From positions 1 through 46,416 of the forward strand of contig CAYFJU010000018.1 in assembly GCA_964343505.1 (NCBI GenBank): DNA of 46,416 bases, in the 5' to 3' direction. Every line of letters starts with the position of its first letter. The first letter of the stretch is position 1. Source of the stretch: TCS55 sp964343505 (lineage in GTDB: Bacteria > Fidelibacterota > Marinisomatia > Marinisomatales > TCS55). The notes below the pieces were generated by a model. That model was not told the DNA's origin. It ran no database searches and saw only the letters and a program-made list of their open reading frames with translations. The translations under genes were made by a program, and so were the position numbers. Of this stretch, positions 33,657-41,798 are shown one piece after another.

Positions 33657-35000
33657 ATGATAAAGTCAACGACGAAATTGATCCCCCTGTTCTTCCTTCT
33701 GGCTGCTTGCGCGGAAAAGGAAGACGGTAAAGCCACAACTTGGAACACGGTCCAGGAGGAAATCCTGACACCTCGCTGTGCCAATTGTCATGTAAAAGGG
33801 ACTGCAATTGCCAGACAATCCGGGTTGATTCTAAGTGAGGGAGACGCCTATGGCGCCATGATCGGTGTACCGCCAAAAAATCTTGCCGCCAAGGAAGACG
33901 GATTGGTCCTGGTCAGTAATGAAGGGGGGCTCAAAGGCCTCGGGAAAAGTTTCCTATGGGAAAAGATCAACGCCTATGACCGTGAGCATTATTTAAGCGA
34001 TCATCCGGAATATGGCCAAATGATGCCCCCGGGAGAAAATTTCTTAACCGATGGACAATTGCAGTTTGTGCGGGCCTGGATTGAAGCGGGTTCGCCGGAA
34101 AACGGTATCGTGGCCGATGAAAAACTTTTAGAAGATTCAAGTCGCTATAAGCCGCGGGCTTTCCAGCCGTTAGATCCGCCTGAGAATGGATTTCAACTCC
34201 ACCTGGGCCCCTTTGACGTTCAGCCCAATTTTGAACGAGAATTTTTCCATTACACAGACACCGAGCTCAGCGAAGATGTATATGTGAACCGCGTTCAGGT
34301 TGAAATGCGGCCCGGCAGCCACCATTTCATTCTTTATTCATTCGAGGAAGATACCAAGCAGAGTGAATTACCTCAATTTGGTATCGATCGGGAACTGAGA
34401 GACCCGGATGGCGCGATTCATACCCCCACCCTCTTAACCATGCTCAATCATCAATTTTTCGGCGGTACCCAATGGCCGCGGCTCGATTATAAACTGCCGC
34501 CCGGTGTTGCTTTGCGTTTGCCGTCCAAATTCGGACTAGATCAAAATGTTCATTATGTAAACAGAACAGATTCGGTCATGATTGGCGAAGTCTATTCCAA
34601 TATCCATACCATTGATAAATCGAACGTCCAGCATGTGGCTGATTTATTCGCAATGTCAAATATGAATTTCAGCCTGCCGCCCAAAAAGGTAACCACCCTT
34701 ACGCGCACGTTTAATGTGTCGAAAAATATCAATATTGGCCAGGTTTTTACCCACGCCCATGAAAAAATGACTGAATTCGTGGTACAAATATCAGGTGGTT
34801 CCCGAAATGGTGAAGTGGTTTACTGGACGGACGATTGGGAGCACCCGCCCATTATTCATTATGACCCTCCTGTTGAATTAAAACCGGGTGAAGGATTAAA
34901 GCTCATTGCAACCTATGATAACCCGACGGATAAAACTGTGCGGTTCGGATTCCTATCAACCGATGAAATGATGATTCTCTTCGGTTGGTATTTTGAATAA
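33657..35000 (+). CDS. Lipoprotein: cytochrome c domain fused to copper type II monooxygenase-like domain
   Basis: Start ATG 33657 gives a lipoprotein signal with lipobox LAAC (Cys18). An earlier in-frame TTG lies in the glnA terminator. The protein has 447 residues. Residues about 30-150 form a c-type cytochrome module with TPRCANCHVKG (heme CxxCH) and MMPPG as likely distal Met. Residues about 180-447 match the two-domain ascorbate-dependent copper monooxygenase (PHM/DBM) fold: RPGSHHFILYS (CuH pair), NVHYVNRTDS (third CuH His), FTHAHEKMTEF (CuM His-x-His) and TDEMMILFGWYF (CuM Met). A heme domain would supply electrons instead of ascorbate; that is inference. Substrate unknown. It sits alone with a lipase downstream. 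Confidence 0.8.
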   Translation: MIKSTTKLIPLFFLLAACAEKEDGKATTWNTVQEEILTPRCANCHVKGTAIARQSGLILSEGDAYGAMIGVPPKNLAAKEDGLVLVSNEGGLKGLGKSFLWEKINAYDREHYLSDHPEYGQMMPPGENFLTDGQLQFVRAWIEAGSPENGIVADEKLLEDSSRYKPRAFQPLDPPENGFQLHLGPFDVQPNFEREFFHYTDTELSEDVYVNRVQVEMRPGSHHFILYSFEEDTKQSELPQFGIDRELRDPDGAIHTPTLLTMLNHQFFGGTQWPRLDYKLPPGVALRLPSKFGLDQNVHYVNRTDSVMIGEVYSNIHTIDKSNVQHVADLFAMSNMNFSLPPKKVTTLTRTFNVSKNINIGQVFTHAHEKMTEFVVQISGGSRNGEVVYWTDDWEHPPIIHYDPPVELKPGEGLKLIATYDNPTDKTVRFGFLSTDEMMILFGWYFE

Positions 35001-35064
35001 GGAATTGTTTCTTATTCTCGATTTATTTTCTGATTTCAAAACCGTGTTTACCAGAATTTTAAAA

Positions 35065-36255
35065 ATGTGGTTCCTTTTCATTTTTTTATCATCGGGACTG
35101 ATCTGGGCTCAAAACAAATATCCGATTATATTGGTCCATGGCTTCATGGGCTGGGGCCGGGAGGAAATGGGTACATACCGCTATTGGGGAGGCAAGGATG
35201 ATTTAGAGCAATATTTAAGGGATGAAGGTTTTACGGTTTATACGGCCAATGTAGGACCCGTTTCCTCAAATTGGGATCGTGCTGTTGAGCTCTATTATCA
35301 AATTAAGGGCGGCCAAGTGGATTATGGCAAAGCCCATTCGGAATTATACGGACTCATCCGTAAACCGGAGAGGAAAAAATACCCGGGCCTTTATCCGCAA
35401 TGGGATGAGGAGCATCCTGTTCATCTTATCGGTCACAGTATGGGCGGACAGACGGTGCGTATGCTCGACTACCTGTTGAGAACTGCAATTGTGGATTCTT
35501 CCGGAGTTCCGGAAAACAGTGATTTACTTGGGGGAACAAATTCGGGCTGGATCAAATCCATCACATCAATTTCCACACCCCACAACGGGACGACTCTCTC
35601 CGATATCGTCACAACCGGAATCCCATTTTTACAGGATTTTATCGCTGTGGGTGCCGTCGTGGGGAATTCATTTTATAATTTTGATCTTGAGCAATGGGGA
35701 TTCAAAAGAACCGACAATGAGTCTTGGGGAGATTATTTCAGGCGGATGAGAGAGCACCCGGCCTGGGGGACGAAAAATATTGTCGCTTGGGATGTGAGTG
35801 TTGAGGGAGCGCGTCAAATAAATACATTTTGTACAGCGAATCCGGATGTTTATTATTTCTCATTCGTCACCAGCAATACTGTTTTGGATTCAAGCTCCGG
35901 CCGCCATGTGCCGGATAAAGGGATGTCATTTATCATCAGGGCCAATGCGCGCTTGATCGGGATGAAAAAAGCCTTTTATGCCGATGGCTCTGCCACCGAT
36001 TCAACCTGGTTTGAGAACGATGGGATTGTCAATAAAATATCAATGTATGGACCGACAAGCGGTACCAATGGGCCCGACCCAATTGCCATGTACCGGGAAA
36101 ATGAATTACTCATACCGGGCCAATGGTATGTCATGGGAGAATACCAATCTGATCACCGCAAGTTTGTGGGCCACAGTATAAACCAAAGTGAATTAGACTC
36201 ATTAAAAATAATTTATTCAAGCCATATGGCATTGCTATGGACATTACCGGAATAA
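35065..36255 (+). CDS. Secreted lipase of the family I.5 type
   Basis: Start ATG 35065 gives a signal peptide MWFLFIFLSSGLIWAQ; GTG 35044 would add a basic start (FTRILK) and is also possible, while TTG 34993 overlaps the previous gene. Mature protein about 380 residues. KYPIILVHGFMGWGREEM, TYRYWGG, VGPVSSNWDRAVELYYQIK, VDYGKAHS and HLIGHSMGGQTVRML (catalytic Ser) match thermoalkalophilic Geobacillus/staphylococcal lipases closely, as do STPHNGTT, YNFDLEQWGF and ENDGIVN. The catalytic Asp is probably in PDKGMSF or ENDGIV and the His in the DHRKF/VGHS region. A GxSxG of SMGG type differs from the AxSxG of Geobacillus enzymes. It hydrolyses acylglycerols or related esters. Confidence 0.88.
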   Translation: MWFLFIFLSSGLIWAQNKYPIILVHGFMGWGREEMGTYRYWGGKDDLEQYLRDEGFTVYTANVGPVSSNWDRAVELYYQIKGGQVDYGKAHSELYGLIRKPERKKYPGLYPQWDEEHPVHLIGHSMGGQTVRMLDYLLRTAIVDSSGVPENSDLLGGTNSGWIKSITSISTPHNGTTLSDIVTTGIPFLQDFIAVGAVVGNSFYNFDLEQWGFKRTDNESWGDYFRRMREHPAWGTKNIVAWDVSVEGARQINTFCTANPDVYYFSFVTSNTVLDSSSGRHVPDKGMSFIIRANARLIGMKKAFYADGSATDSTWFENDGIVNKISMYGPTSGTNGPDPIAMYRENELLIPGQWYVMGEYQSDHRKFVGHSINQSELDSLKIIYSSHMALLWTLPE

Positions 36256-36270
36256 AGATATGGATAAGAC

Positions 36271-36600
36271 ATGATTAATATGAAAGATTTTGGGAAACTG
36301 GAATTAAGGGTGGGCACCATTGAAAAAGCGGAAGATTTCCCTGAAGCAAAAAAAGCGGCCTATAAACTTAGAATTGATTTTGGGCCCCACGGTAAAAAAT
36401 GGTCCAGTGCACAAATTACAGATAACTATTCTTTAGAGGAATTGAAAGGACGTCCGATTCTCGCCGCCATGAATCTGGGCGATAAAAAAATCGGCCCCTT
36501 CATCTCTGAAGTGCTGGTCATGGGCGCCGAAGATCAAAAAGGGCATATTGTATTGTTAGAGCCGGACAATGATATTCAAAACGGCGCCGAAGCCAGTTAA
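36271..36600 (+). CDS. tRNA-binding (CsaA/Trbp111-like) protein
   Basis: A 109-residue stand-alone OB-fold protein of the type fused to MetRS C termini. FGKLELRVGTIEKAEDFPEA opens the fold. KWSSAQITDNYSLEELKGR, ILAAMNLGDKKIGPFISEVL and VMGAEDQKG follow the CsaA pattern. It probably acts as a homodimer binding tRNA structure or unfolded polypeptides. ATG 36280 is an alternative start three codons in. Confidence 0.88.
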   Translation: MINMKDFGKLELRVGTIEKAEDFPEAKKAAYKLRIDFGPHGKKWSSAQITDNYSLEELKGRPILAAMNLGDKKIGPFISEVLVMGAEDQKGHIVLLEPDNDIQNGAEAS

Positions 36601-36641
36601 GTATGTTTGACCATAAAATTAAATATTTGTAATATACAAAT

Positions 36642-37064
36642 ATGGAATTTGGCGAATTACTTAAACAATTCTTGATTGACCTTCAGTCCCTGTTCCGGGC
36701 CCGGACCAAAAACCTAAACCTGACCCTGCCCCAAATCATGTTAATTTCTTCAATCCCAACCGATGGAATTGACATGACTTCTCTTTCCCATAGAATTGGT
36801 GTGGATAACAGTACCCTCACACGGCTGATTGATGTGCTGCTGAAAAACCGGTATGTAGTAAAAAATAAAAACCCCGACGATGGCCGCTCTATTTTAGTTT
36901 CCTTAACGGAATCAGGGGATGCTTTGCAATCATCCATCGAATCTGAGATTGACCGCTTTGGTTCGGATATGTTTCGCCAGATACCCATGGAAGATCAGGA
37001 TGAAATTAAGGAAATTCTTTCCTCCTTTCATTGGATCGTGTCTAAATACAGGTTGAATGAATAA
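36642..37064 (+). CDS. MarR-family transcription regulator
   Basis: A 140-residue winged-helix protein. The DNA-recognition region IDMTSLSHRIGVDNSTLTRL is followed by LLKNRYVVKNKNPDDGRSIL (wing with the conserved D-x-R) and VSLTESGDAL. Flanking helices form the dimer interface. The start lacks a clear Shine-Dalgarno. It ends 2 nt before mutY, so it may be co-transcribed, but its target is not evident. Confidence 0.9.
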   Translation: MEFGELLKQFLIDLQSLFRARTKNLNLTLPQIMLISSIPTDGIDMTSLSHRIGVDNSTLTRLIDVLLKNRYVVKNKNPDDGRSILVSLTESGDALQSSIESEIDRFGSDMFRQIPMEDQDEIKEILSSFHWIVSKYRLNE

Positions 37065-37066
37065 TA

Positions 37067-38122
37067 TTGCATAATACAAATATATCAAAAAGCGTCCTTT
37101 CCTGGTATGATCAGCATAAACGCAACCTGCCCTGGAGAAAGACTGATGACCCCTATAAAATCTGGTTGTCTGAAGTTATGCTCCAACAGACCCAGGTTGA
37201 AACAGTGATTCCCTATTATGAAAATTGGTTGAAGCATTATCCTACAATTCAATCGGTTGCCGAAGCTGATTTGGATGATTTATTAAAAATTTGGGAAGGG
37301 TTGGGGTATTATTCCAGGTGCCGGAATTTTTATCAAGCAGCAAAAGAAATCGAATTGAAATATAATGGCCTAATCCCGGATCAATTCGAAAAATTCCGGA
37401 CCCTCCCCGGTGTCGGAAAATATATTGCTGGTGCGGTCATGTCAATTGCATTTGATCAGTCCCATGTGGCCATGGACGGGAATCATCGTCGGGTTATATC
37501 CAGAGTTTTGGGCATTAAAAAACTATCCCGTCATAATCAAAACCGAATCAAAAATACATTGAAAGCATTGGTAGCGGCCGGTCGGGCCGGGGACCTGAAC
37601 CAGGCATTGATGGATATCGGGAGTTCAATTTGCAAACCGAGGGAGGTGTTTTGCCAAAACTGTCCCTTTCAATTTTCGTGTAAAGCATTTTTGTCGGGTA
37701 AGCCGCTTGCTTATCCTGAAAAGATAAAAAAAAAGAAAACACCAACAAAAATTGTGGCGGCTGCTTTGCTGGAGCATGAGGATAAGATCCTTATATCGAA
37801 ACGACCGGCAAAAGGCTTGTTGGGCGGTTTATGGGAATTACCCAATATTGAATTGAAAAATGGTGAAGTGCCACAGGAATCCATAAAAGGTAAATTGGAA
37901 GACCAATATGGTTGCCCCATAGATGTAGGCGATAAGCTGGGGGAAATCAATCATACATTTACACATTTTAAAATGAACGTTACGCTATATCATTGTCAGG
38001 CAACAAATTATAGGGTTTCTGAGTCTTCGGCAAAATGGGTACGTTTTTCGGAATTGAATCAATATGCATTTTCAAGAGCGAACCATAAACTTTTCCAATT
38101 AGTCGAAAAGGAAAATGTTTAG
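37067..38122 (+). CDS. mutY: A/G-specific adenine DNA glycosylase
   Basis: It removes adenine opposite 8-oxoguanine. The 351-residue protein uses TTG 37067 (the next possible start would lose conserved residues). Seen: WYDQHKRNLPWR, WLSEVMLQQTQVETVIPYY with catalytic Glu, the helix-hairpin-helix LPGVGKYIAGAVMSIAF, VAMDGNHRRVISR with catalytic Asp, and the 4Fe-4S ligands C-x6-C-x2-C-x5-C in CKPREVFCQNCPFQFSC. A C-terminal Nudix-like 8-oxoG recognition domain (residues about 225-351) follows. It overlaps the next gene by 8 nt. Confidence 0.95.
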   Translation: MHNTNISKSVLSWYDQHKRNLPWRKTDDPYKIWLSEVMLQQTQVETVIPYYENWLKHYPTIQSVAEADLDDLLKIWEGLGYYSRCRNFYQAAKEIELKYNGLIPDQFEKFRTLPGVGKYIAGAVMSIAFDQSHVAMDGNHRRVISRVLGIKKLSRHNQNRIKNTLKALVAAGRAGDLNQALMDIGSSICKPREVFCQNCPFQFSCKAFLSGKPLAYPEKIKKKKTPTKIVAAALLEHEDKILISKRPAKGLLGGLWELPNIELKNGEVPQESIKGKLEDQYGCPIDVGDKLGEINHTFTHFKMNVTLYHCQATNYRVSESSAKWVRFSELNQYAFSRANHKLFQLVEKENV

Positions 38123-38840
38123 AGCCCTTCTATCCATCATTCTCTGGCCCCTATGGGCCATGATGTTTTTGTTGGGTGCTTTTATTTATTCGGCATTCCT
38201 TTTGTTTGTCCCTTCCAGCGAACTACATTCTCTGGCGCGGGTATTGGCACGGTTGTTCATGTTTTTCGGCGGGCAATGGTTTCGTATGCGGGGCACGGCC
38301 CCTGACCCGAAAAATGGTCCTTATTTATACATGATGAACCATGAATCCATGTTCGACGGTTTCATGATGGTGGCGGGCATTCGCCATTATTTTACCGGAG
38401 TGGGTGCCGTGGAACAATTTTCTTACCCCGTTTGGGGATATTTAGTGAAAAAGTATGGCGTCATTCCCATCATAAGGCAACAACTGAATACCGCCATCAC
38501 CAGTCTTGTTAAAGCAGAGGAAGCGATAAGAGAAGGTGTTTCCATGATGATTGCACCGGAAGGCACCCGCACCCTCACAGGTAAAATGGGTCACTTTAAA
38601 AAAGGCCCTTTCCATGTGGCAAAAAATACAGGTGTAACGATTATACCGGTTGGATTAATTGGCGCTTACCGGGCAAAAAATAAAAACGACTGGCGGATAA
38701 GACCGGGTTTTTTGACAATTGTTTTCGGTGAAGCGATATATAAAAAAGATTATAACCCCTTGTCGTTAGAAGAATTACGGGAACTGGTAAGGTATCGAAT
38801 CGAGGACCTGATAAATGAGGAAACCGTCCAAGCAGAGTGA
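38115..38840 (+). CDS. 1-acyl-sn-glycerol-3-phosphate acyltransferase-like protein
   Basis: A 241-residue PlsC-family membrane acyltransferase. It has an N-terminal hydrophobic hairpin (residues 1-35), motif I MMNHESMFDGFM (the H-x4-D catalytic pair), motif II near GVIPIIRQ, motif III APEGTRT and motif IV IIPVGLIGAY. It makes phosphatidic acid or acylates a related lysolipid. Its start overlaps the mutY end and the SDR start overlaps its end. Confidence 0.88.
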   Translation: MFRALLSIILWPLWAMMFLLGAFIYSAFLLFVPSSELHSLARVLARLFMFFGGQWFRMRGTAPDPKNGPYLYMMNHESMFDGFMMVAGIRHYFTGVGAVEQFSYPVWGYLVKKYGVIPIIRQQLNTAITSLVKAEEAIREGVSMMIAPEGTRTLTGKMGHFKKGPFHVAKNTGVTIIPVGLIGAYRAKNKNDWRIRPGFLTIVFGEAIYKKDYNPLSLEELRELVRYRIEDLINEETVQAE

Positions 38841-39513
38841 ATCCATGTCGGATGTAAATTGGGTCATTACCGGTTCGAAGGGGAATATGGGGATTGCCTT
38901 AATCGATGTTTTGGAAGCACAGGAGGTACAGGTGTACGGGATTGATTACGGCCGTGAAGAACGAATTGAATCAATCAGCCCACAGTACCTATTCCTTGAA
39001 GCTGATCTGATTGATCCGCCTGATGCGAAACGGGTTGTTAAAGTTATCCTGGATCGAGCGAAAAAAATTGATGTTTGGATTAATACCGTGGGTGGTTTTG
39101 CCATGGGCTCAGGGGTAGAGGATACGCGTGACCAGGATTGGCAGCACATGTATAATATAAATTTCCAGACGGCATTGAATTGTTGTCGGGCGGTTTTGCC
39201 GCACATGAAACAGCGCCGGTTTGGGCACATCATCAATTTTGGATCGGTGGCAGGTGAAGACGGCTTGGCCTTGGCCGGTCCCTATGCCATGAGTAAGGCA
39301 GCGGTACTATCCCTGACCCGAACTGTAGCCCAGGAAGGGGCCGAAAGCGGTGTCACCTGCAACGCGATTGTACCTTCAACCATGGATACGCACCAGAACC
39401 GCAGCGCCATGCCAGATGCGGATTTTTCATCCTGGACGTCGCCTCTCGCCATCGCGGAAACCATCTTGGCCGTGGTGGACAGCAACCAAAACGGAGAATT
39501 CATCCATGTATGA
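38815..39513 (+). CDS. Short-chain dehydrogenase/reductase
   Basis: A 232-residue SDR with NAD(P)-binding WVITGSKGNMG near the N terminus, WINTVGG after strand 4, NFGSVAGEDGLALAG with catalytic Ser, and YAMSKAAV with the Tyr and Lys. ATG 38815 has GAGGA 9 nt upstream; ATG 38845, after the stop of the acyltransferase, would still keep the whole domain. The C terminus is short for an SDR and reads straight into the start of the DJ-1/PfpI gene. Substrate unknown. Confidence 0.87.
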   Translation: MRKPSKQSESMSDVNWVITGSKGNMGIALIDVLEAQEVQVYGIDYGREERIESISPQYLFLEADLIDPPDAKRVVKVILDRAKKIDVWINTVGGFAMGSGVEDTRDQDWQHMYNINFQTALNCCRAVLPHMKQRRFGHIINFGSVAGEDGLALAGPYAMSKAAVLSLTRTVAQEGAESGVTCNAIVPSTMDTHQNRSAMPDADFSSWTSPLAIAETILAVVDSNQNGEFIHV

Positions 39514-40084
39514 TAAAAAAGTATTGGTTCCCCTGGCAGACGGATTTGAAGAAATTGAAGCTGTGACTATCGTGGATATCCTACGGCGGGCCGGCGCAAC
39601 GGTGGTTACAGCCGGGTTAACAGACTACAAGGTAACCGGCTCCCACGGGATTGCTTTAACGGCTGACAGTATCATGGCTGAAGAAGCGCCTAAGGAATGG
39701 GACATGGTGGCCCTTCCCGGCGGCATACCGGGGGCCCCCAACCTGGCGGAAAATGATTTGGTGCTAAAAGTTGTGAAGCAGACGGCTGCACGGAAACATT
39801 ACACCGCCGCTGTCTGTGCCGCCCCTTTTGTGCTGGAAAAAGCGGGCGTGATTAAAAATAAAAAAGTAACCTCCCACCCGGGGACGGCAGAAAAAATCCT
39901 TACTGGTATTCACCAGGGAACACGGGTGGTGATTGACAGCAAAGTGATTACGGGCCAAGCCTGCGGTTCGGCCATGGAATTTGCTTTTACCTTGGTGGAA
40001 GCCCTGTTTGGACCGGAGAAAGTCAAGGAATTGAATGCGGGGGTTCTGCCCTTTTGGGACACAGCTACAAATCCTGGCATTTAG
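39506..40084 (+). CDS. DJ-1/PfpI family protein
   Basis: Start ATG 39506 is chosen because GGAG lies at 39493-39496 and because the conserved fold begins right there (VLVPLADGFEEIEAVTIVDI). The 192-residue protein has the nucleophile-elbow Cys in YTAAVCAAPFVLEKAG, the Glu of FEEIEA, and the family segment SHPGTAEK. Such proteins are deglycases, chaperones or oxidative-stress factors like DJ-1/YajL. It overlaps the SDR gene by 8 nt. Confidence 0.9.
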   Translation: MYDKKVLVPLADGFEEIEAVTIVDILRRAGATVVTAGLTDYKVTGSHGIALTADSIMAEEAPKEWDMVALPGGIPGAPNLAENDLVLKVVKQTAARKHYTAAVCAAPFVLEKAGVIKNKKVTSHPGTAEKILTGIHQGTRVVIDSKVITGQACGSAMEFAFTLVEALFGPEKVKELNAGVLPFWDTATNPGI

Positions 40085-40097
40085 CTAAAACCTACCT

Positions 40098-40778
40098 ATG
40101 AGAAAAAAACTTTACCTGTTTGATATTGACGGTACATTGATTTCTCCCGGGAATGTGTCCCGCTTTACCCTCAATAAAGTTTTTGAAGATCAATGTGGTA
40201 TTTCACCGGAATTAGCTTATGATGATGTAGCCGGTTCAACAGATCCCATGATCATTCGGAACGGCTTGAAGAAAATCGGAATAAAAAATGGTGAAGTCGA
40301 GAGCCTGTTGAAAAAGATCATCAACGAATATATCCATGCCCTTGAAAAATCATTTAATGAATCTGAAATACCTTTTATTTATCAGGACTGCCTGAAATTA
40401 TTAAATGATGTTCTGGATTCGCCCCATTCATTGGGATTGTTGACCGGAAACCTCATGGAATCGGCCAGAATAAAATTGGACAAATTCCACTTGTGGACCC
40501 ATTTCCCTTTTGGTGTTTTCGGCGATGACGCGGAAGTACGCTCTGACCTGCCATGGCTTGCCAGAGAACGGGCCTGGGATGTATTTAAAGAGTCTTTTCG
40601 ATTTGAAGATATGATTATTATTGGTGATACAGCAAATGATGCAAAAGCAGCCAGTATGAATGGCACCAAAAGTGTCATAGTTTGCCGGAAGCCTACATAT
40701 AAAAATAAAATTATTCAATCTGGGGCAACGGTGGTTGTGGATAAATTGGATCAATTTGACTTGAATTCATTCGTTTAA
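40098..40778 (+). CDS. HAD-superfamily phosphatase (phosphoglycolate phosphatase-like)
   Basis: A 226-residue haloacid dehalogenase hydrolase. Motif I FDIDGTLIS holds the nucleophile and acid/base Asp; a helical cap follows; motif II is LLTGN; the Lys/Arg motif is near LARERAWD; and motif IV is IIIGDTANDAKAA. The subclass resembles phosphoglycolate phosphatases, but the substrate cannot be fixed from sequence. It starts 13 nt after the DJ-1/PfpI gene. Confidence 0.87.
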   Translation: MRKKLYLFDIDGTLISPGNVSRFTLNKVFEDQCGISPELAYDDVAGSTDPMIIRNGLKKIGIKNGEVESLLKKIINEYIHALEKSFNESEIPFIYQDCLKLLNDVLDSPHSLGLLTGNLMESARIKLDKFHLWTHFPFGVFGDDAEVRSDLPWLARERAWDVFKESFRFEDMIIIGDTANDAKAASMNGTKSVIVCRKPTYKNKIIQSGATVVVDKLDQFDLNSFV

Positions 40779-40808
40779 CAAAGACGTTTCGAATGATTAA
40801 TTTTTGGG

Positions 40809-41213
40809 ATGGAAATGATTACATATTACACAACGATGAGACTCTTGCATTTAATTGGCATGGCAGCATGGTTTGGTACGGCACTGACTGTTTCAATTAT
40901 TTGGTCTAAAAAGCAAATTAAAGAAAAAGATTTAATCCTGGATCTCATCACAAAGGTGGAAATGCCCGCTTCATTTTTTATCCCCCTCACAGGCGTGCTC
41001 ATGATGATTGATCAAACCCACTGGCTGCAGGTGGGCTGGCTGCATTTGAAGATTTTAGTGGGTCTGGCAGCGGTTGGGTTCAGCCATATGTCCCGGGCAA
41101 AACTGATTCACAGCGATATGAATGATGAATATATTCGCCAAAAATTCAGTTTGTTTAGGAATCTATGCTTAGGAACGTTATTTATTGTAATTATAATTGT
41201 AGGATACAATTAA
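40809..41213 (+). CDS. Small HemJ/CopD-like membrane protein
   Basis: A 134-residue protein with four membrane segments. RLLHLIGMAAWFGTALTVS, VEMPASFFIPLTGVLMM and VGWLHLKILVGLAAVGFSH recall the first and third helices of HemJ (protoporphyrinogen oxidase) and the CopD family, with His14 and the H-x-K of WLHLK as possible heme or metal sites. It is shorter than most HemJ proteins. The function is not certain. Confidence 0.6.
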   Translation: MEMITYYTTMRLLHLIGMAAWFGTALTVSIIWSKKQIKEKDLILDLITKVEMPASFFIPLTGVLMMIDQTHWLQVGWLHLKILVGLAAVGFSHMSRAKLIHSDMNDEYIRQKFSLFRNLCLGTLFIVIIIVGYN

Positions 41214-41224
41214 TAGGCAGTATT

Positions 41225-41797
41225 ATGACAATTCCGCAAAGACCACATGAATACAAACCCATTCAGTGGGTTGATTTAAAATCAATCCAGGTTAATGAAA
41301 AACCAATTATAAGTATCTCAAATCTCAAAGGCCGGGATTTAGCCGGTAAAGATATTGAACTGGTGAAAACTTATTCAAAGGATTCACTAGTACTCATTCT
41401 ATCTTTTTTTGCTGAATGGTGCCCCAACTGTCATAATGAAGCGCCTCAAATTAAAAAGTTATATTCCGATTATAATTCGTTTGGACTGAATATGGCTTTA
41501 ATCATGGATTATTCATTAAAGGAAAATTCCCAATCTTTTGTCAATAAATATGATCTGGATTTGCCGGTGGTCTTTGGGGAATTAGATGAAAAGAATGAAG
41601 TGAAAAGAAACAATACCCAATTCTATCAGTTCCGGAAAGCGCTGGGAGATGAGCGTGGCTGGGGGACGCCATTTCATATCATTATTGAAAAGGGAAATAC
41701 AAATAAGTTTGGAATAGTGATGGGTGAATTAATCGGGAAAGAAATTAAAGCATATATTAAAGCCAAACTTTTAGCCGAAACATTTTTGGAAGAATAG
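41225..41797 (+). CDS. TlpA-like thioredoxin-family protein
   Basis: Start ATG 41225 is taken in preference to a TTG inside the previous gene. The 190-residue protein has LILSFFAEWCPNCHNEAPQI with the redox CxxC, then LDLPVVFGELDEKNEV and GWGTPFHIIIEKG with the cis-Pro. No signal peptide is visible at this start, so it may be cytoplasmic or anchored by other means. It ends one base before the convergent FGGY kinase gene. Confidence 0.85.
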   Translation: MTIPQRPHEYKPIQWVDLKSIQVNEKPIISISNLKGRDLAGKDIELVKTYSKDSLVLILSFFAEWCPNCHNEAPQIKKLYSDYNSFGLNMALIMDYSLKENSQSFVNKYDLDLPVVFGELDEKNEVKRNNTQFYQFRKALGDERGWGTPFHIIIEKGNTNKFGIVMGELIGKEIKAYIKAKLLAETFLEE

Positions 41798-41798
41798 C

